From contig NZ_CP075171.1 in NCBI RefSeq assembly GCF_021379005.1, positions 4,216,001 to 4,280,000 on the forward strand: 64,000 nt of DNA, read 5' to 3'. Shown here piece after piece: positions 43,500 to 51,698 of the stretch. The notes under the pieces were generated by a model, which was not told the origin of the DNA, did not search any database, and saw nothing but the letters and a program-made list of their open reading frames with translations. Position 1 is the first letter of the stretch. Each line of letters begins with the position of its first letter. The translations under genes were made by a program, and so were the position numbers. This DNA is from Leptodesmis sichuanensis A121. Its GTDB lineage: Bacteria > Cyanobacteriota > Cyanobacteriia > Leptolyngbyales > Leptolyngbyaceae.

Positions 43500-43952
43500 A
43501 TGAGAACCGAACTTCACGTACCGAGCAATTTGAAGTTTTTAACGATTGTTGAGAACTGGCTCTTGGGCAGCTTAGAAGTCGAGCTAGGAGATCATGTCGA
43601 TTGGCCCCGTCAGTCCAACCGGTTGCGACTCGTATTGGTCGAGGCTTATTCCAACGTGGTTCGCCACGCCCACAAAGACCAGCCCAACCTGCCTGTTTTA
43701 ATTCGCCTGGAGTTAAAGAACCGGGATATTGCTCTGGAAATTTGGGATCATGGACAGGGCTTTGATTTATCTACCTATTTACCCCCCTCCCCAGAAGCCA
43801 AACAAGAAAATGGCTATGGCTGGTTAATCTTGAATCGGCTAATGGATCAGGTGGAATATCGGCTGCAGGTGAATGGCCGCAATTGCCTCAAAATGCAGGC
43901 CAGTTTGCCAGAACCAGTGATTCAAACACCGACGTTGTCGGGAAGGGAGTAG
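43500..43952 (+). CDS. RsbW-like anti-sigma factor kinase (HATPase_c_2)
   Basis: 150 residues. GHKL ATPase features: N-box in LVLVEAYSNVVRHAHKD, G1-type IALEIWDHGQGFDLSTY and a later GYGWLILNRLMDQVEY. These serine/threonine kinases phosphorylate STAS-type antagonists. It starts 3 bases after the RsbU-like phosphatase, so the two are translated together and probably have opposing activities on a common STAS protein encoded elsewhere. Loss of kinase activity cannot be judged by eye. Confidence 0.87.
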   Translation: MRTELHVPSNLKFLTIVENWLLGSLEVELGDHVDWPRQSNRLRLVLVEAYSNVVRHAHKDQPNLPVLIRLELKNRDIALEIWDHGQGFDLSTYLPPSPEAKQENGYGWLILNRLMDQVEYRLQVNGRNCLKMQASLPEPVIQTPTLSGRE

Positions 43953-44162
43953 GGAAGCGGGGAAGCAGACAGGGAAGCCATTACGCGCCTCACACCGCGA
44001 ACTACGAGCCAACCACTGAATATTAAACTTCACACGCAGTCGATCTATCTTTTTCAGGCAGATAGGGTAGACTGCTGTAAGCATTTTTGAGCCAGGGTTG
44101 GCCGCCAGTGTACCGCTCTCAGTAGTACACATCAACCTTGGCAGCCTGCAGCGACCTGCTAC

Positions 44163-44216
44163 ACTATATGTAGATTACAATATGCATTAAATTTTTGATT
44201 GGACTCTACATATAGT
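44163..44216. promoter_or_regulatory. 11-bp inverted repeat upstream of dnaA
   Basis: ACTATATGTAG (44163-44173) and CTACATATAGT (44206-44216) are perfect inverted copies separated by 32 bases of AT-rich DNA. They lie about 120-170 bases upstream of the dnaA start. They could form a regulatory loop or a two-site operator. A TACAAT at 44176-44181 lies between them. No known factor consensus was matched. Confidence 0.4.
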
Positions 44217-44333
44217 CGTATAGGAGGCTTGAAAGCGGTTACAGTCTAAATGCTGGAGAGTCGGCCAGGTTGGGCATCGCTCCGCTAACTTTAGCGATCG
44301 TGCTAAAGGTTCGCTTTTCCTATAGGTGAGGAA

Positions 44334-45776
44334 TTGAGGTCAGTCGTGGAAGTGGAATTGACAGAGATTGAGAGTTTTTGGTCTGAAGCGCTGGAGCGTT
44401 TGCAGCTCTTACTCAGTCGTCCGACCTACGAAGCCTGGATCAAAACGGCAGTGGTGGAAGAGTTGAGCGACAAGCGGCTGATCCTGCGCACCCCCAACCC
44501 CTTCGCCCGCAACTGGTTGCAGAAGTACTACATCAAAACAATTACTGAAGTCATTCACGAAATTCTGGGCCGTCCGGTAGACATTATTATGACCGTCGCC
44601 TGTGATGATAATGGTAATCCGGTAGATCCCGATTTTTTTCTGGCCTTTCAAGCGGAAGCCTTTCCCCTCAATCCTGCCGCCCCGCCTGCCGCCCCGATCG
44701 CTGCCGAGCCTGGTAATGGAGAACGTCGCCGCTCCAGTGAACTGAATCCCAAGTATGTGTTCTCGCGGTTAGTGGTTGGTTCTAATAACCGGATGGCCCA
44801 TGCCGCATCCCTAGCCGTTGCCGAATCTCCCGGTCGGGAATTTAATCCGCTCTTTCTCTGTGGCGGAGTAGGATTGGGCAAAACCCATCTGATGCAGGCG
44901 ATCGGCCATTACCGTCTGGAAATTTGTCCCTCCTCGCGGGTGTTTTACGTCTCGACAGAGCAATTTACGAATGACCTGATTACCGCGATTCGTCGGGACA
45001 ATATGCAAAGCTTCCGGGAACATTACCGGGCGGCGGATGTACTCCTGGTGGATGACATCCAGTTCATCGAAGGGAAAGAGTACACTCAAGAAGAATTTTT
45101 CCATACCTTCAACACCTTGCATGAAGCCGGAAAGCAGGTGGTACTAGCCTCCGATCGCCCACCCAACCAGATTCCACGTCTGCAGGAACGTCTTTGCTCC
45201 CGCTTTTCGATGGGGTTAATTGCCGATATTCAGGCTCCCGATTTGGAAACCCGGATGGCAATTCTGCAGAAGAAAGCAGAATACGAGAATATGCGCCTGC
45301 CCCGTGAAGTAATTGAGTACATCGCCTCCAGCTACACTTCCAACATCCGGGAACTGGAAGGGGCGTTGATCCGGGCTGTGGCCTATATTTCGATCGCGGG
45401 CCTCCCCATGACGGTAGACAACATTGCCCCGGTGCTGAATCCTCCCGTGGAGCAAGTTGAGGCTTCTCCCGATGATGTGCTAATGGTGATTGCCGAGAAC
45501 TTTGATGTGCCGATCGAGGAATTAAAGGGCAATTCCCGCAGGCGAGAAGTCAGTACCGCTCGTCAGGTGGGGATGTATCTGATGCGGCAACATACGGACC
45601 TCAGCCTGCCCAAGATTGGTGAGGTATTTGGTGGCAAAGACCATACAACCGTGATGTATAGCTGCGATAAGATTGCCCAACTCAAGGACAATGACCCAGC
45701 GATGGCTCAAACCTTAAGGCAGTTGAGCGATCGGATTAATGTGGCGAGTCAATCACGGCATCAAGGGAAGCAGTAG
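44334..45776 (+). CDS. dnaA: Chromosomal replication initiator DnaA
   Basis: 480 residues. Domain I ([20 protein letters not shown]), a Pro/Ala-rich linker, AAA+ domain with Walker [19 protein letters not shown] and Walker [21 protein letters not shown], then domain IV with the DNA-binding signature [18 protein letters not shown]. The frame can start at TTG 44334 or GTG 44346; GAGG lies 5 bases before the GTG. It initiates replication at the DnaA-box cluster located between its stop and dnaN. Upstream is the RsbU/RsbW pair, not the rpmH-type arrangement of other bacteria. Confidence 0.96.
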   Translation: MRSVVEVELTEIESFWSEALERLQLLLSRPTYEAWIKTAVVEELSDKRLILRTPNPFARNWLQKYYIKTITEVIHEILGRPVDIIMTVACDDNGNPVDPDFFLAFQAEAFPLNPAAPPAAPIAAEPGNGERRRSSELNPKYVFSRLVVGSNNRMAHAASLAVAESPGREFNPLFLCGGVGLGKTHLMQAIGHYRLEICPSSRVFYVSTEQFTNDLITAIRRDNMQSFREHYRAADVLLVDDIQFIEGKEYTQEEFFHTFNTLHEAGKQVVLASDRPPNQIPRLQERLCSRFSMGLIADIQAPDLETRMAILQKKAEYENMRLPREVIEYIASSYTSNIRELEGALIRAVAYISIAGLPMTVDNIAPVLNPPVEQVEASPDDVLMVIAENFDVPIEELKGNSRRREVSTARQVGMYLMRQHTDLSLPKIGEVFGGKDHTTVMYSCDKIAQLKDNDPAMAQTLRQLSDRINVASQSRHQGKQ

Positions 45777-45825
45777 GGGAGTTAGGGATTAGGAATGAGA
45801 TTTATTGACACACAAGGTTGTCCTT

Positions 45826-45857
45826 GTAGGGTGCTGTTAGCGATAGCGTAACGCACC
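45826..45857. repeat. 32-bp spacer repeat, copy 1 of 2
   Basis: GTAGGGTGCTGTTAGCG followed by ATAGCGTAACGCACC contains an inner palindrome GTTAGCG/CGTAAC. A near-identical copy (three central bases and the last base differ) lies at 58359-58390, just after the histidine kinase gene. Both are in spacers. Confidence 0.7.
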
Positions 45858-46221
45858 GAATCAAGTGGGAATAACGTCTTGTGTCCTTACAATTAAGGAT
45901 TAGGAGCGGTTCGAAAAGTCGCAGTTTCTCCCATAGACCTGTAGGGGGGTGATTGCTACTGGCCTAAGAAGGGCATAGGTCGATCAGGTCTGCTTATCGG
46001 TTCAGTTTTTGTCAACTCATCCTCAAAAAACGCAACCATTCCCCGTCTAGCTGAACATTAGCGGGTTGGGGAAAACTTTTCGTCCCCATTTCGCCACTGC
46101 CACCGATCGGGGGTGGATCAAGCTTTAATTCCCGTCTCAACGGCCTTTAGATTTAACGTGATACAAATGATCCAAATGCCCACCCCGGCTTGATTATAGG
46201 CGATCGCATCAGAATGATCTC

Positions 46222-46482
46222 AGCAAAAAATAGAGGTAAATTTTTGCGTTTAAAGCAAGTAAACAAATGTAAAGCACAAATTTTGCTGTGGAAAACTCAG
46301 CTTAAACCTGTGGAAAACTGTGTGGAAAATCGGTTTATAACGATCCAGCGATCGTGGAAAGTTTGACTAAGTATAAATACCATGTGGAAATCTATCCTAC
46401 TTTTCCACAAGTTATCCACAGGCCCAGATCGGCTTTAAAGGCTTGCAAACGTGATCCTACGATCTTTTCCACAGTTTCCACA
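46222..46482. other. Probable chromosome origin (oriC): DnaA-box cluster
   Basis: Between dnaA and dnaN, TGTGGAAAA occurs at 46287, 46309 and 46321, TTTTCCACA at 46401 and 46465, and TTATCCACA at 46412. Near-matches lie at 46354, 46383 and 46474. TTTTCCACA is the DnaA box described for cyanobacteria. The stretch before the boxes (46222-46285) is AT-rich and could be the unwinding element. Nine boxes or near-boxes in about 200 bases, next to dnaA and dnaN, is strong support for an origin. Confidence 0.85.
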
Positions 46483-46625
46483 TCCCCTACTACTACTGGT
46501 TTAAATAAGTTTTTCTTAAGTAAAGGGATCGATCGCGGCACAGAAAAAGGCTGAAATAAGCTCAGGTGGATCGTTTCAGACTTCAGTGGTAGGATCTCCT
46601 GGCAATGATCTCAGAACGTCCCTCC

Positions 46626-47807
46626 ATGAAACTGGTTTGTTCCCAAAATAGCCTGAGTACCTGCCTTTCCCTGGTCAGCCGCGCTGTTGCCAGCCGTCCG
46701 TCCCACCCAGTTCTGGCGAATGTCTTGCTGGTGGCTGACCCCGAAACTCAACAAGTGAGCCTCAGTGCCTTTGATCTCAGTTTGGGCATTCAAACCAGCT
46801 TTCCGGCGGAAGTTGAGGTGGGCGGTAAATTGACCCTCCCGGCTCGATTGCTGACGGATATCGTATCTCGTTTACCCGACGGTGACATCACCCTGGACGA
46901 CGGGATGCACGATGAACCGGAGGAGGATGCCAACTACCTGACGACCCTCACCTGTGCTTCTGGACGCTATCAGGTGCGGGGGATGAGTGCGGAAGAGTTT
47001 CCCGCCCTGCCGGAAGTGGCCGATGGAGAGACGTTGCAATTGCCTGCGATCGCCCTGCTCGATGGTCTGCGCGGTTCCCTGTTTGCCGCCAGTGGTGATG
47101 AAACGAAACAAGTCCTGACCGGAATTCACCTGACGATTAACCCGATCGGCCTGGAGTTTGCGGCCACGGATGGGCACCGTCTCGCGGTTGTGGAAACCCC
47201 CAGTACGGATGAGGCCGAACCCCCAGCAAAATCTGCCAAAAAGGGAGCGGCAGAGGAACAGGTCGATGTGACGATTCCCGCCAAAGCCCTGCAAGAGTTG
47301 ACCAAAATGCTGGAGCGGCAGGCTGAAAGTACGGTGTCGGTGACGTTCGATCGCAGCCAGGTGATTTTTGACTGGATTGACCAGCGCCTCGTCAGCCGTC
47401 TCCTGGAAGGGCAATATCCCAACTACCGCCAACTGGTTCCTAAACAGTTTTCTCACCAACTGACTGTCGAGCGTCGTCTATTCCTGAGTGCCCTGGAGCG
47501 GATTGCCGTTCTTGCCGATCAGAAAAACAATATTGTCAAACTCACGATCAGCAATGGCAAACAGCAACTGGCTCTCTCGGTGGATGCACCGGATGTGGGT
47601 CGGGGAGAAGAAACTATTCCCGCTCAAGTTTCTGGTGATGATCTGGTGATTGCCTTTAATGTCCGCTACCTGCTGGATGGCCTCAAGGTGTTAACCACTT
47701 CAGAAGTGCAAATGCAATTTAACACCCCGACCAGTCCGGCAATTCTTACGCCCCTGGGTGGCTTGAAGATGACTTATTTAGTGATGCCTGTCCAAGTGCG
47801 AAGTTGA
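46626..47807 (+). CDS. dnaN: DNA polymerase III beta sliding clamp
   Basis: 393 residues from ATG 46626, whose product (MKLVCSQNSLSTCLSLVSRA) begins where the family begins. An upstream ATG at 46605 adds seven residues and has AGGAT at 46591, so it is also possible. Three clamp folds are seen; signature text includes RPSHPVLANVLLVADPETQQ, FAATDGHRLAVVETPS and YLLDGLKVL, ending in TYLVMPVQVRS. It rings DNA and tethers polymerase. It lies directly after oriC, the usual arrangement. Confidence 0.96.
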   Translation: MKLVCSQNSLSTCLSLVSRAVASRPSHPVLANVLLVADPETQQVSLSAFDLSLGIQTSFPAEVEVGGKLTLPARLLTDIVSRLPDGDITLDDGMHDEPEEDANYLTTLTCASGRYQVRGMSAEEFPALPEVADGETLQLPAIALLDGLRGSLFAASGDETKQVLTGIHLTINPIGLEFAATDGHRLAVVETPSTDEAEPPAKSAKKGAAEEQVDVTIPAKALQELTKMLERQAESTVSVTFDRSQVIFDWIDQRLVSRLLEGQYPNYRQLVPKQFSHQLTVERRLFLSALERIAVLADQKNNIVKLTISNGKQQLALSVDAPDVGRGEETIPAQVSGDDLVIAFNVRYLLDGLKVLTTSEVQMQFNTPTSPAILTPLGGLKMTYLVMPVQVRS

Positions 47808-47892
47808 GGCATAAAAATTTCTGGTCTTCTACGTCATCCGTTTAATCAGCAAGGATCATGCATCGCCCCCACCAAACTCTCGATCTTGGCCT

Positions 47893-47957
47893 AGATCTCC
47901 GACTTCTCGCCATATATCCAACTTCTAAATTGGGTTTCAGCGAGAAGTCGGAGATCT
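47893..47957. repeat. 18-bp perfect inverted repeat between convergent dnaN and ccaA
   Basis: AGATCTCCGACTTCTCGC (47893-47910) and GCGAGAAGTCGGAGATCT (47940-47957) are exact complements with a 29-base loop. The position, between two convergent genes, fits a bidirectional transcription barrier, though no T-run follows on either strand. It could also be a dispersed cyanobacterial palindrome. Confidence 0.6.
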
Positions 47958-47996
47958 GGAACCTGAACCTGGCGATCGCCGATCTAAAACAGACTA

Positions 47997-48866
47997 CTAG
48001 CGTCTGCCAGCCGAACCACGGAAAATGCGATCGGCCTGCTCTGGGGAGAGCCAATCAATTCCACCGGGGGCTTCCTTGGCACTGGCAGGATAGACTGCAC
48101 TCCCATTTCCTGCAGCCGTCTGAGCGACCTGGGGTTCAGGTTCAACTTCAGGGTGGGGAACTTCGGGGAAGTGGCGCACAGGTAAATCACAGGTTACGGG
48201 AGGAGCCTGGGTTTTCAGGAATTGACCCGGTTCGGATAGCTCAATCTGGGTTTGTGGTGGCATATACGCATGAGTTTCGGGGTCATAGGCGAGAATTTCC
48301 CCAGTTTCGATCAGGTACACCCAACCGTAAATGCTGAGTTTGCCCTGGTATAAACGGGAGTGAACTACGGGATAGGTTTTCAGGTTTTCAATCTGGGTCA
48401 GAACGTTTTCGGCGATCGCAATTTCCAGCAATTCATCCTTAGAAAATCCCTGGTAATTCTCCTTGACCAGGCGACGAGTGGCTTCTGCGTGTTTCAGCCA
48501 GTCATACACCAGGGGCATTTCTTCTTCCAGACTACCCAGTTGCAACAGCCCCTTCATCGCCCCGCAGTGCGAATGCCCACAGACAATAATTTGTTGAATT
48601 CCCAGAGCATGAATCGCATATTCAACGGCGGCTCCTTCCCCACCATTGGCGGCTCCAAAGGGAGGAATAATATTGCCTGCATTGCGAATGACGAAGATTT
48701 CACCTGGTTCTGTTTGGGTGATCAGGTTCGGCACAATCCGGGAATCTGAACAGGTAATAAACAATACCCTGGGCTTCTGGCCGTGGGAGAGTTGCTCAAA
48801 TAAATCCTGGTGGCTGGAAAAGTATGAGGTTTTGAACTCCCGCAGACCCCGAATCAGCTTTTTCAT
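47997..48866 (-). CDS. ccaA: Beta-carbonic anhydrase, carboxysomal type
   Basis: 289 residues from the ATG at 48866; a longer frame to 49031 adds text without family character. Zinc ligands: Cys in FITCSDSRIVPNLI with its Asp-Arg dyad, then His and Cys in VCGHSHCGAMKGLL. FVIRNAGNIIPPFG follows the first motif as in all beta enzymes. The protein has the C-terminal extension (SPEQADRIFRGSAG) found in the CcaA/IcfA carboxysomal enzymes, where it helps contact the shell protein CcmM. It converts bicarbonate to CO2 for Rubisco. A second, exported carbonic-anhydrase-like protein is at 15523-16128. Confidence 0.9.
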   Translation of the reverse strand: MKKLIRGLREFKTSYFSSHQDLFEQLSHGQKPRVLFITCSDSRIVPNLITQTEPGEIFVIRNAGNIIPPFGAANGGEGAAVEYAIHALGIQQIIVCGHSHCGAMKGLLQLGSLEEEMPLVYDWLKHAEATRRLVKENYQGFSKDELLEIAIAENVLTQIENLKTYPVVHSRLYQGKLSIYGWVYLIETGEILAYDPETHAYMPPQTQIELSEPGQFLKTQAPPVTCDLPVRHFPEVPHPEVEPEPQVAQTAAGNGSAVYPASAKEAPGGIDWLSPEQADRIFRGSAGRR

Positions 48867-49101
48867 AGAATCAGATACCCGTGATTTATTGGGGAACTTT
48901 GCAATGATTGTCCAGCAAGCTCCCTTACTCTGTAAGCATAAGTTACGAGAATTAGAAAATTTTAAATGATTTTCAGACCACTTTCTCGAAAGGATAAGAA
49001 CGGTATAGATTGGTTGGGCACTTCTGGACAAGGACTACACCGAAAGGTGATGGGGTGATGGGAGCGTGGGAGAGTCATCTCGTGACCCCATCACCTCGTC
49101 A

Positions 49102-49851
49102 TTAGCGAGATCCCATCCACTGATAAAAGTAATAGGTTGCCATAGGGACGATCGTCGCCACAATTAAAAAGCCAACCACCCAGACCGTCGCGTTACTGGA
49201 TTTGGTTTTCTCCGGGGTGGCAAACGTGCCTTCTACCATCACATCACTCTTGAGCTCCGGCGGGCCAGGATCCGCTTGACCAGAAAGGACGGCGACCAGG
49301 CGATCGCTGGCTCCCAGAATGGCCTGGTTATACTTGTTGCCTTCTTTCAGGGGAATCAGTACGCTTTCCTGGGCCACGCTGTTGGCAATCGCATCAGACA
49401 TCACCTGTTTTACCTGTGCCCCTGTCCGAATTCCCGTGTTGTTGGTGACATTATCAATCACCAGCAACACCTGCTTGGCTTGCTCTTCCGGAGTGGGAAA
49501 CCAGCGTTCAAACAATTTATCTGCAAACGTCTGAGCCGTCTCGTCATAGTCCAGGCGGTGAATGCTAACAAATCTCACCTCATATCCCTTTGCCTTCGCC
49601 AAGTCAGAGAACTCCGAACTGACTTTTCCTTCGCTGCTCCGGCTCAAAATATCAGCCTTATCAATCACCCAGGTATCCGAGCTTAGTTCAGGAATCTCAT
49701 AAATGCTGGTCGCTGAAGCCGGGGCGGCCATCAGTTGGGTAACCAAAACCAGGGCGATCGCCACCAAGAAGAGCCGTCGCCACGAAGCCAACGGGTTCAT
49801 GAGCCGCGATCGCAACCAATGAATAGCGGGTTGATGGAGGAGCCGTCTCAT
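49102..49851 (-). CDS. psb32: TPM-domain protein, Psb32-like
   Basis: 249 residues from ATG 49851 (alternative ATG 49800). N-terminal signal (RRLFLVAIALVLVTQLMAAP, cleavage after ASA), a TPM domain at about 50-190 (DTWVIDKADILSRSSEGKVS, LLVIDNVTNNTGIRTGAQVK), and one C-terminal membrane helix (TVWVVGFLIVATIVPMATYY). Psb32 (TPM-containing) proteins protect and help repair photosystem II at the thylakoid. The overall plan of signal, TPM and C-terminal anchor fits. The gene lies between ccaA and the Hsp70/actin-like gene, all on the minus strand. Confidence 0.82.
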   Translation of the reverse strand: MRRLLHQPAIHWLRSRLMNPLASWRRLFLVAIALVLVTQLMAAPASATSIYEIPELSSDTWVIDKADILSRSSEGKVSSEFSDLAKAKGYEVRFVSIHRLDYDETAQTFADKLFERWFPTPEEQAKQVLLVIDNVTNNTGIRTGAQVKQVMSDAIANSVAQESVLIPLKEGNKYNQAILGASDRLVAVLSGQADPGPPELKSDVMVEGTFATPEKTKSSNATVWVVGFLIVATIVPMATYYFYQWMGSR

Positions 49852-49971
49852 AAATGGAACTCTTTCGCAACTTATCTTTATCAAGATAGTACCGTAAGGA
49901 AAGCCCAACTGGTTTCCCGTGGGGTCGCTGGCCATCAACCAAACCAGCAAAACTCATCAAGCGATTTTTGA

Positions 49972-51630
49972 CTAAGAATCGAGTGACTGGATTGCTGAAG
50001 TGGTGATCAGGTTTGCTGGCAAAGGGGCTGTCAGGGTTTGCCGAGTGTGAGCCAGGATGAGTTGCAGGTAAGCCCAGAGACGATCGCGTTGTTTGGGAAC
50101 TACCTGATACAGATAATTGTCCTGTCGGGAAAAGAGGGGCGCGGCGAGATGAATCAGTTCTTTCGTTGGGGAGTGGGCATCCGTTGCAAACAGCATGGCA
50201 CTCACGCGACCGGGTACTAGCCCCGTAGGGATCTGCCCTTCCAGGAAATTCAGGAGCGCGGTTTCACAGTCGTCAGTGTTCAGTCCCTGCTCCTTCAGTC
50301 GTTGCAGGATGCGAGAACTGGATAGGGGTTGCTCTGGTTGGTTGAGAAACGCTTCCAGTAACTTGCGTAATAGAAAGAGTTCACTGTACTGATGCCGCAT
50401 CCGATCCAGAACGCCGGGAAACAGCGGTAGCAGCGATAACCCTGAACTAATGCGTTGATGACTGGCCAGGGCAGCCCCCTCTGCTAATCCTGGATCTTGA
50501 ATAATTTGGGCTGTGGGAAACTTGTCTTGCAAGCTCTGGGCGATCGCTGGGATAGACGCTGTGCCTCCGGTACAAATTACCCGTCGAATAGCCTCAGAAC
50601 TAGAACCAGCTTGCATCAGTAACAGACTTAACTCCCGGTGAATTTGTTGCAGATAGGGGGCCATGACCCAGTTATGAAAATCAATTTGGCGCAGGTTGTA
50701 GCATTCCTGTTCCCAGGCAAAGGTGGCATCTCCCTGAATCAGCTTGAGTTTCAGCGATCTAACCTGGGTTAACAACTGTTGCCCTAAGTCACTGCTTGCG
50801 AGTTTCTGCTGCAGTTGGTAGCGAATTTCTAAGTCAGGTTCTCCTGCCAAAGGGGTCAGTAGATCTGTGAGTTCTGCCCAATTGCCCTGCAACGGGTACA
50901 ACAACTGACAAATAATATCCTGATCGAGGGCATTGCCGCCGTAAGAGCAGCGACGCAGTACCAGGTCTGAACGCTTCAGTTCGTAAGGATTGCTAGGCAG
51001 GTGGGCCAACAGAAGATCGGTACTGGTCGCCCCCGCACTGATGACTAATACAACTTCAGTGAGCGCTGTTGGAGCGTCGGGATCTAAGAGGGCAGTTGAT
51101 TCAGTGGCAGTTGCTACCTGCTTCGGTTGGTGCAGTTCTGGCAACAAGGCCGCGATCGCCTCTTCCAGGAAGAAAATTTGCTCCGGGTTGGGTACCAGTC
51201 CGGCAGCCAGCACAATCTCACGCAGGTTGAAACAATAGGCATCGGAGGCTCCCGCGGGATAGCTCAGGATTACTCCCGCCAATTGCTGCATCACTTGATT
51301 CAGCGTGGAGTCATCCAATCCTGCGGCTGTGCAACCTGTTTCTGCGGCATTTGTTTCAGGATTGGCCAGAGGAGTTAAGCGGGTCACCAGGGCCTGTTCT
51401 ACGGCAGCTAAGGGGATGGTCTGACCCAGCGATCGCTGAATTTTGGGTTCCCACTCGTGAGTTTGGGGAGAACAGAAAGGAATGGCTACATTCAGGTAGG
51501 GCTTAAAGCTATGCAACGGAGGGACTAAAGACCCAGCGGAGGATCTAGACTCAGGCCAGGACAATGGGTGCTGTTGAGACGTAATTGGATTAAACAAAAC
51601 CGCTGCGATCGAGGTGGTGCCAATATCCAA
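49972..51630 (-). CDS. Hsp70/actin-like ATPase without its own good start codon
   Basis: 552 residues if the TTG at 51630 is used. Actin-superfamily motifs: phosphate-1 (GLDIGTTSIAAVLF; the TTG falls inside it), phosphate-2 region VVLVISAGATSTDLLLAHLP, and adenosine motif RVICTGGTASIPAIAQSLQD, then a helical C-terminus of about 150 residues. Starting at the TTG would cut off the first beta-strand (AKAWYLG). The frame is open upstream for 25 more codons to a slippery A10 run, and contains no ATG or GTG. The simplest explanation is that it is the C-terminal part of a -1 frameshift product of the 898-aa gene, 577 residues being added after the shift. Chaperone or cytoskeletal role is unknown. 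Confidence 0.72.
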   Translation of the reverse strand: MDIGTTSIAAVLFNPITSQQHPLSWPESRSSAGSLVPPLHSFKPYLNVAIPFCSPQTHEWEPKIQRSLGQTIPLAAVEQALVTRLTPLANPETNAAETGCTAAGLDDSTLNQVMQQLAGVILSYPAGASDAYCFNLREIVLAAGLVPNPEQIFFLEEAIAALLPELHQPKQVATATESTALLDPDAPTALTEVVLVISAGATSTDLLLAHLPSNPYELKRSDLVLRRCSYGGNALDQDIICQLLYPLQGNWAELTDLLTPLAGEPDLEIRYQLQQKLASSDLGQQLLTQVRSLKLKLIQGDATFAWEQECYNLRQIDFHNWVMAPYLQQIHRELSLLLMQAGSSSEAIRRVICTGGTASIPAIAQSLQDKFPTAQIIQDPGLAEGAALASHQRISSGLSLLPLFPGVLDRMRHQYSELFLLRKLLEAFLNQPEQPLSSSRILQRLKEQGLNTDDCETALLNFLEGQIPTGLVPGRVSAMLFATDAHSPTKELIHLAAPLFSRQDNYLYQVVPKQRDRLWAYLQLILAHTRQTLTAPLPANLITTSAIQSLDS

Positions 51631-51698
51631 GCCTAGATACCAGGCTTTGGCCCCCGATTGTGAGGAATCCTGGGATGAATCGGGAGCAGACGGTTCAG

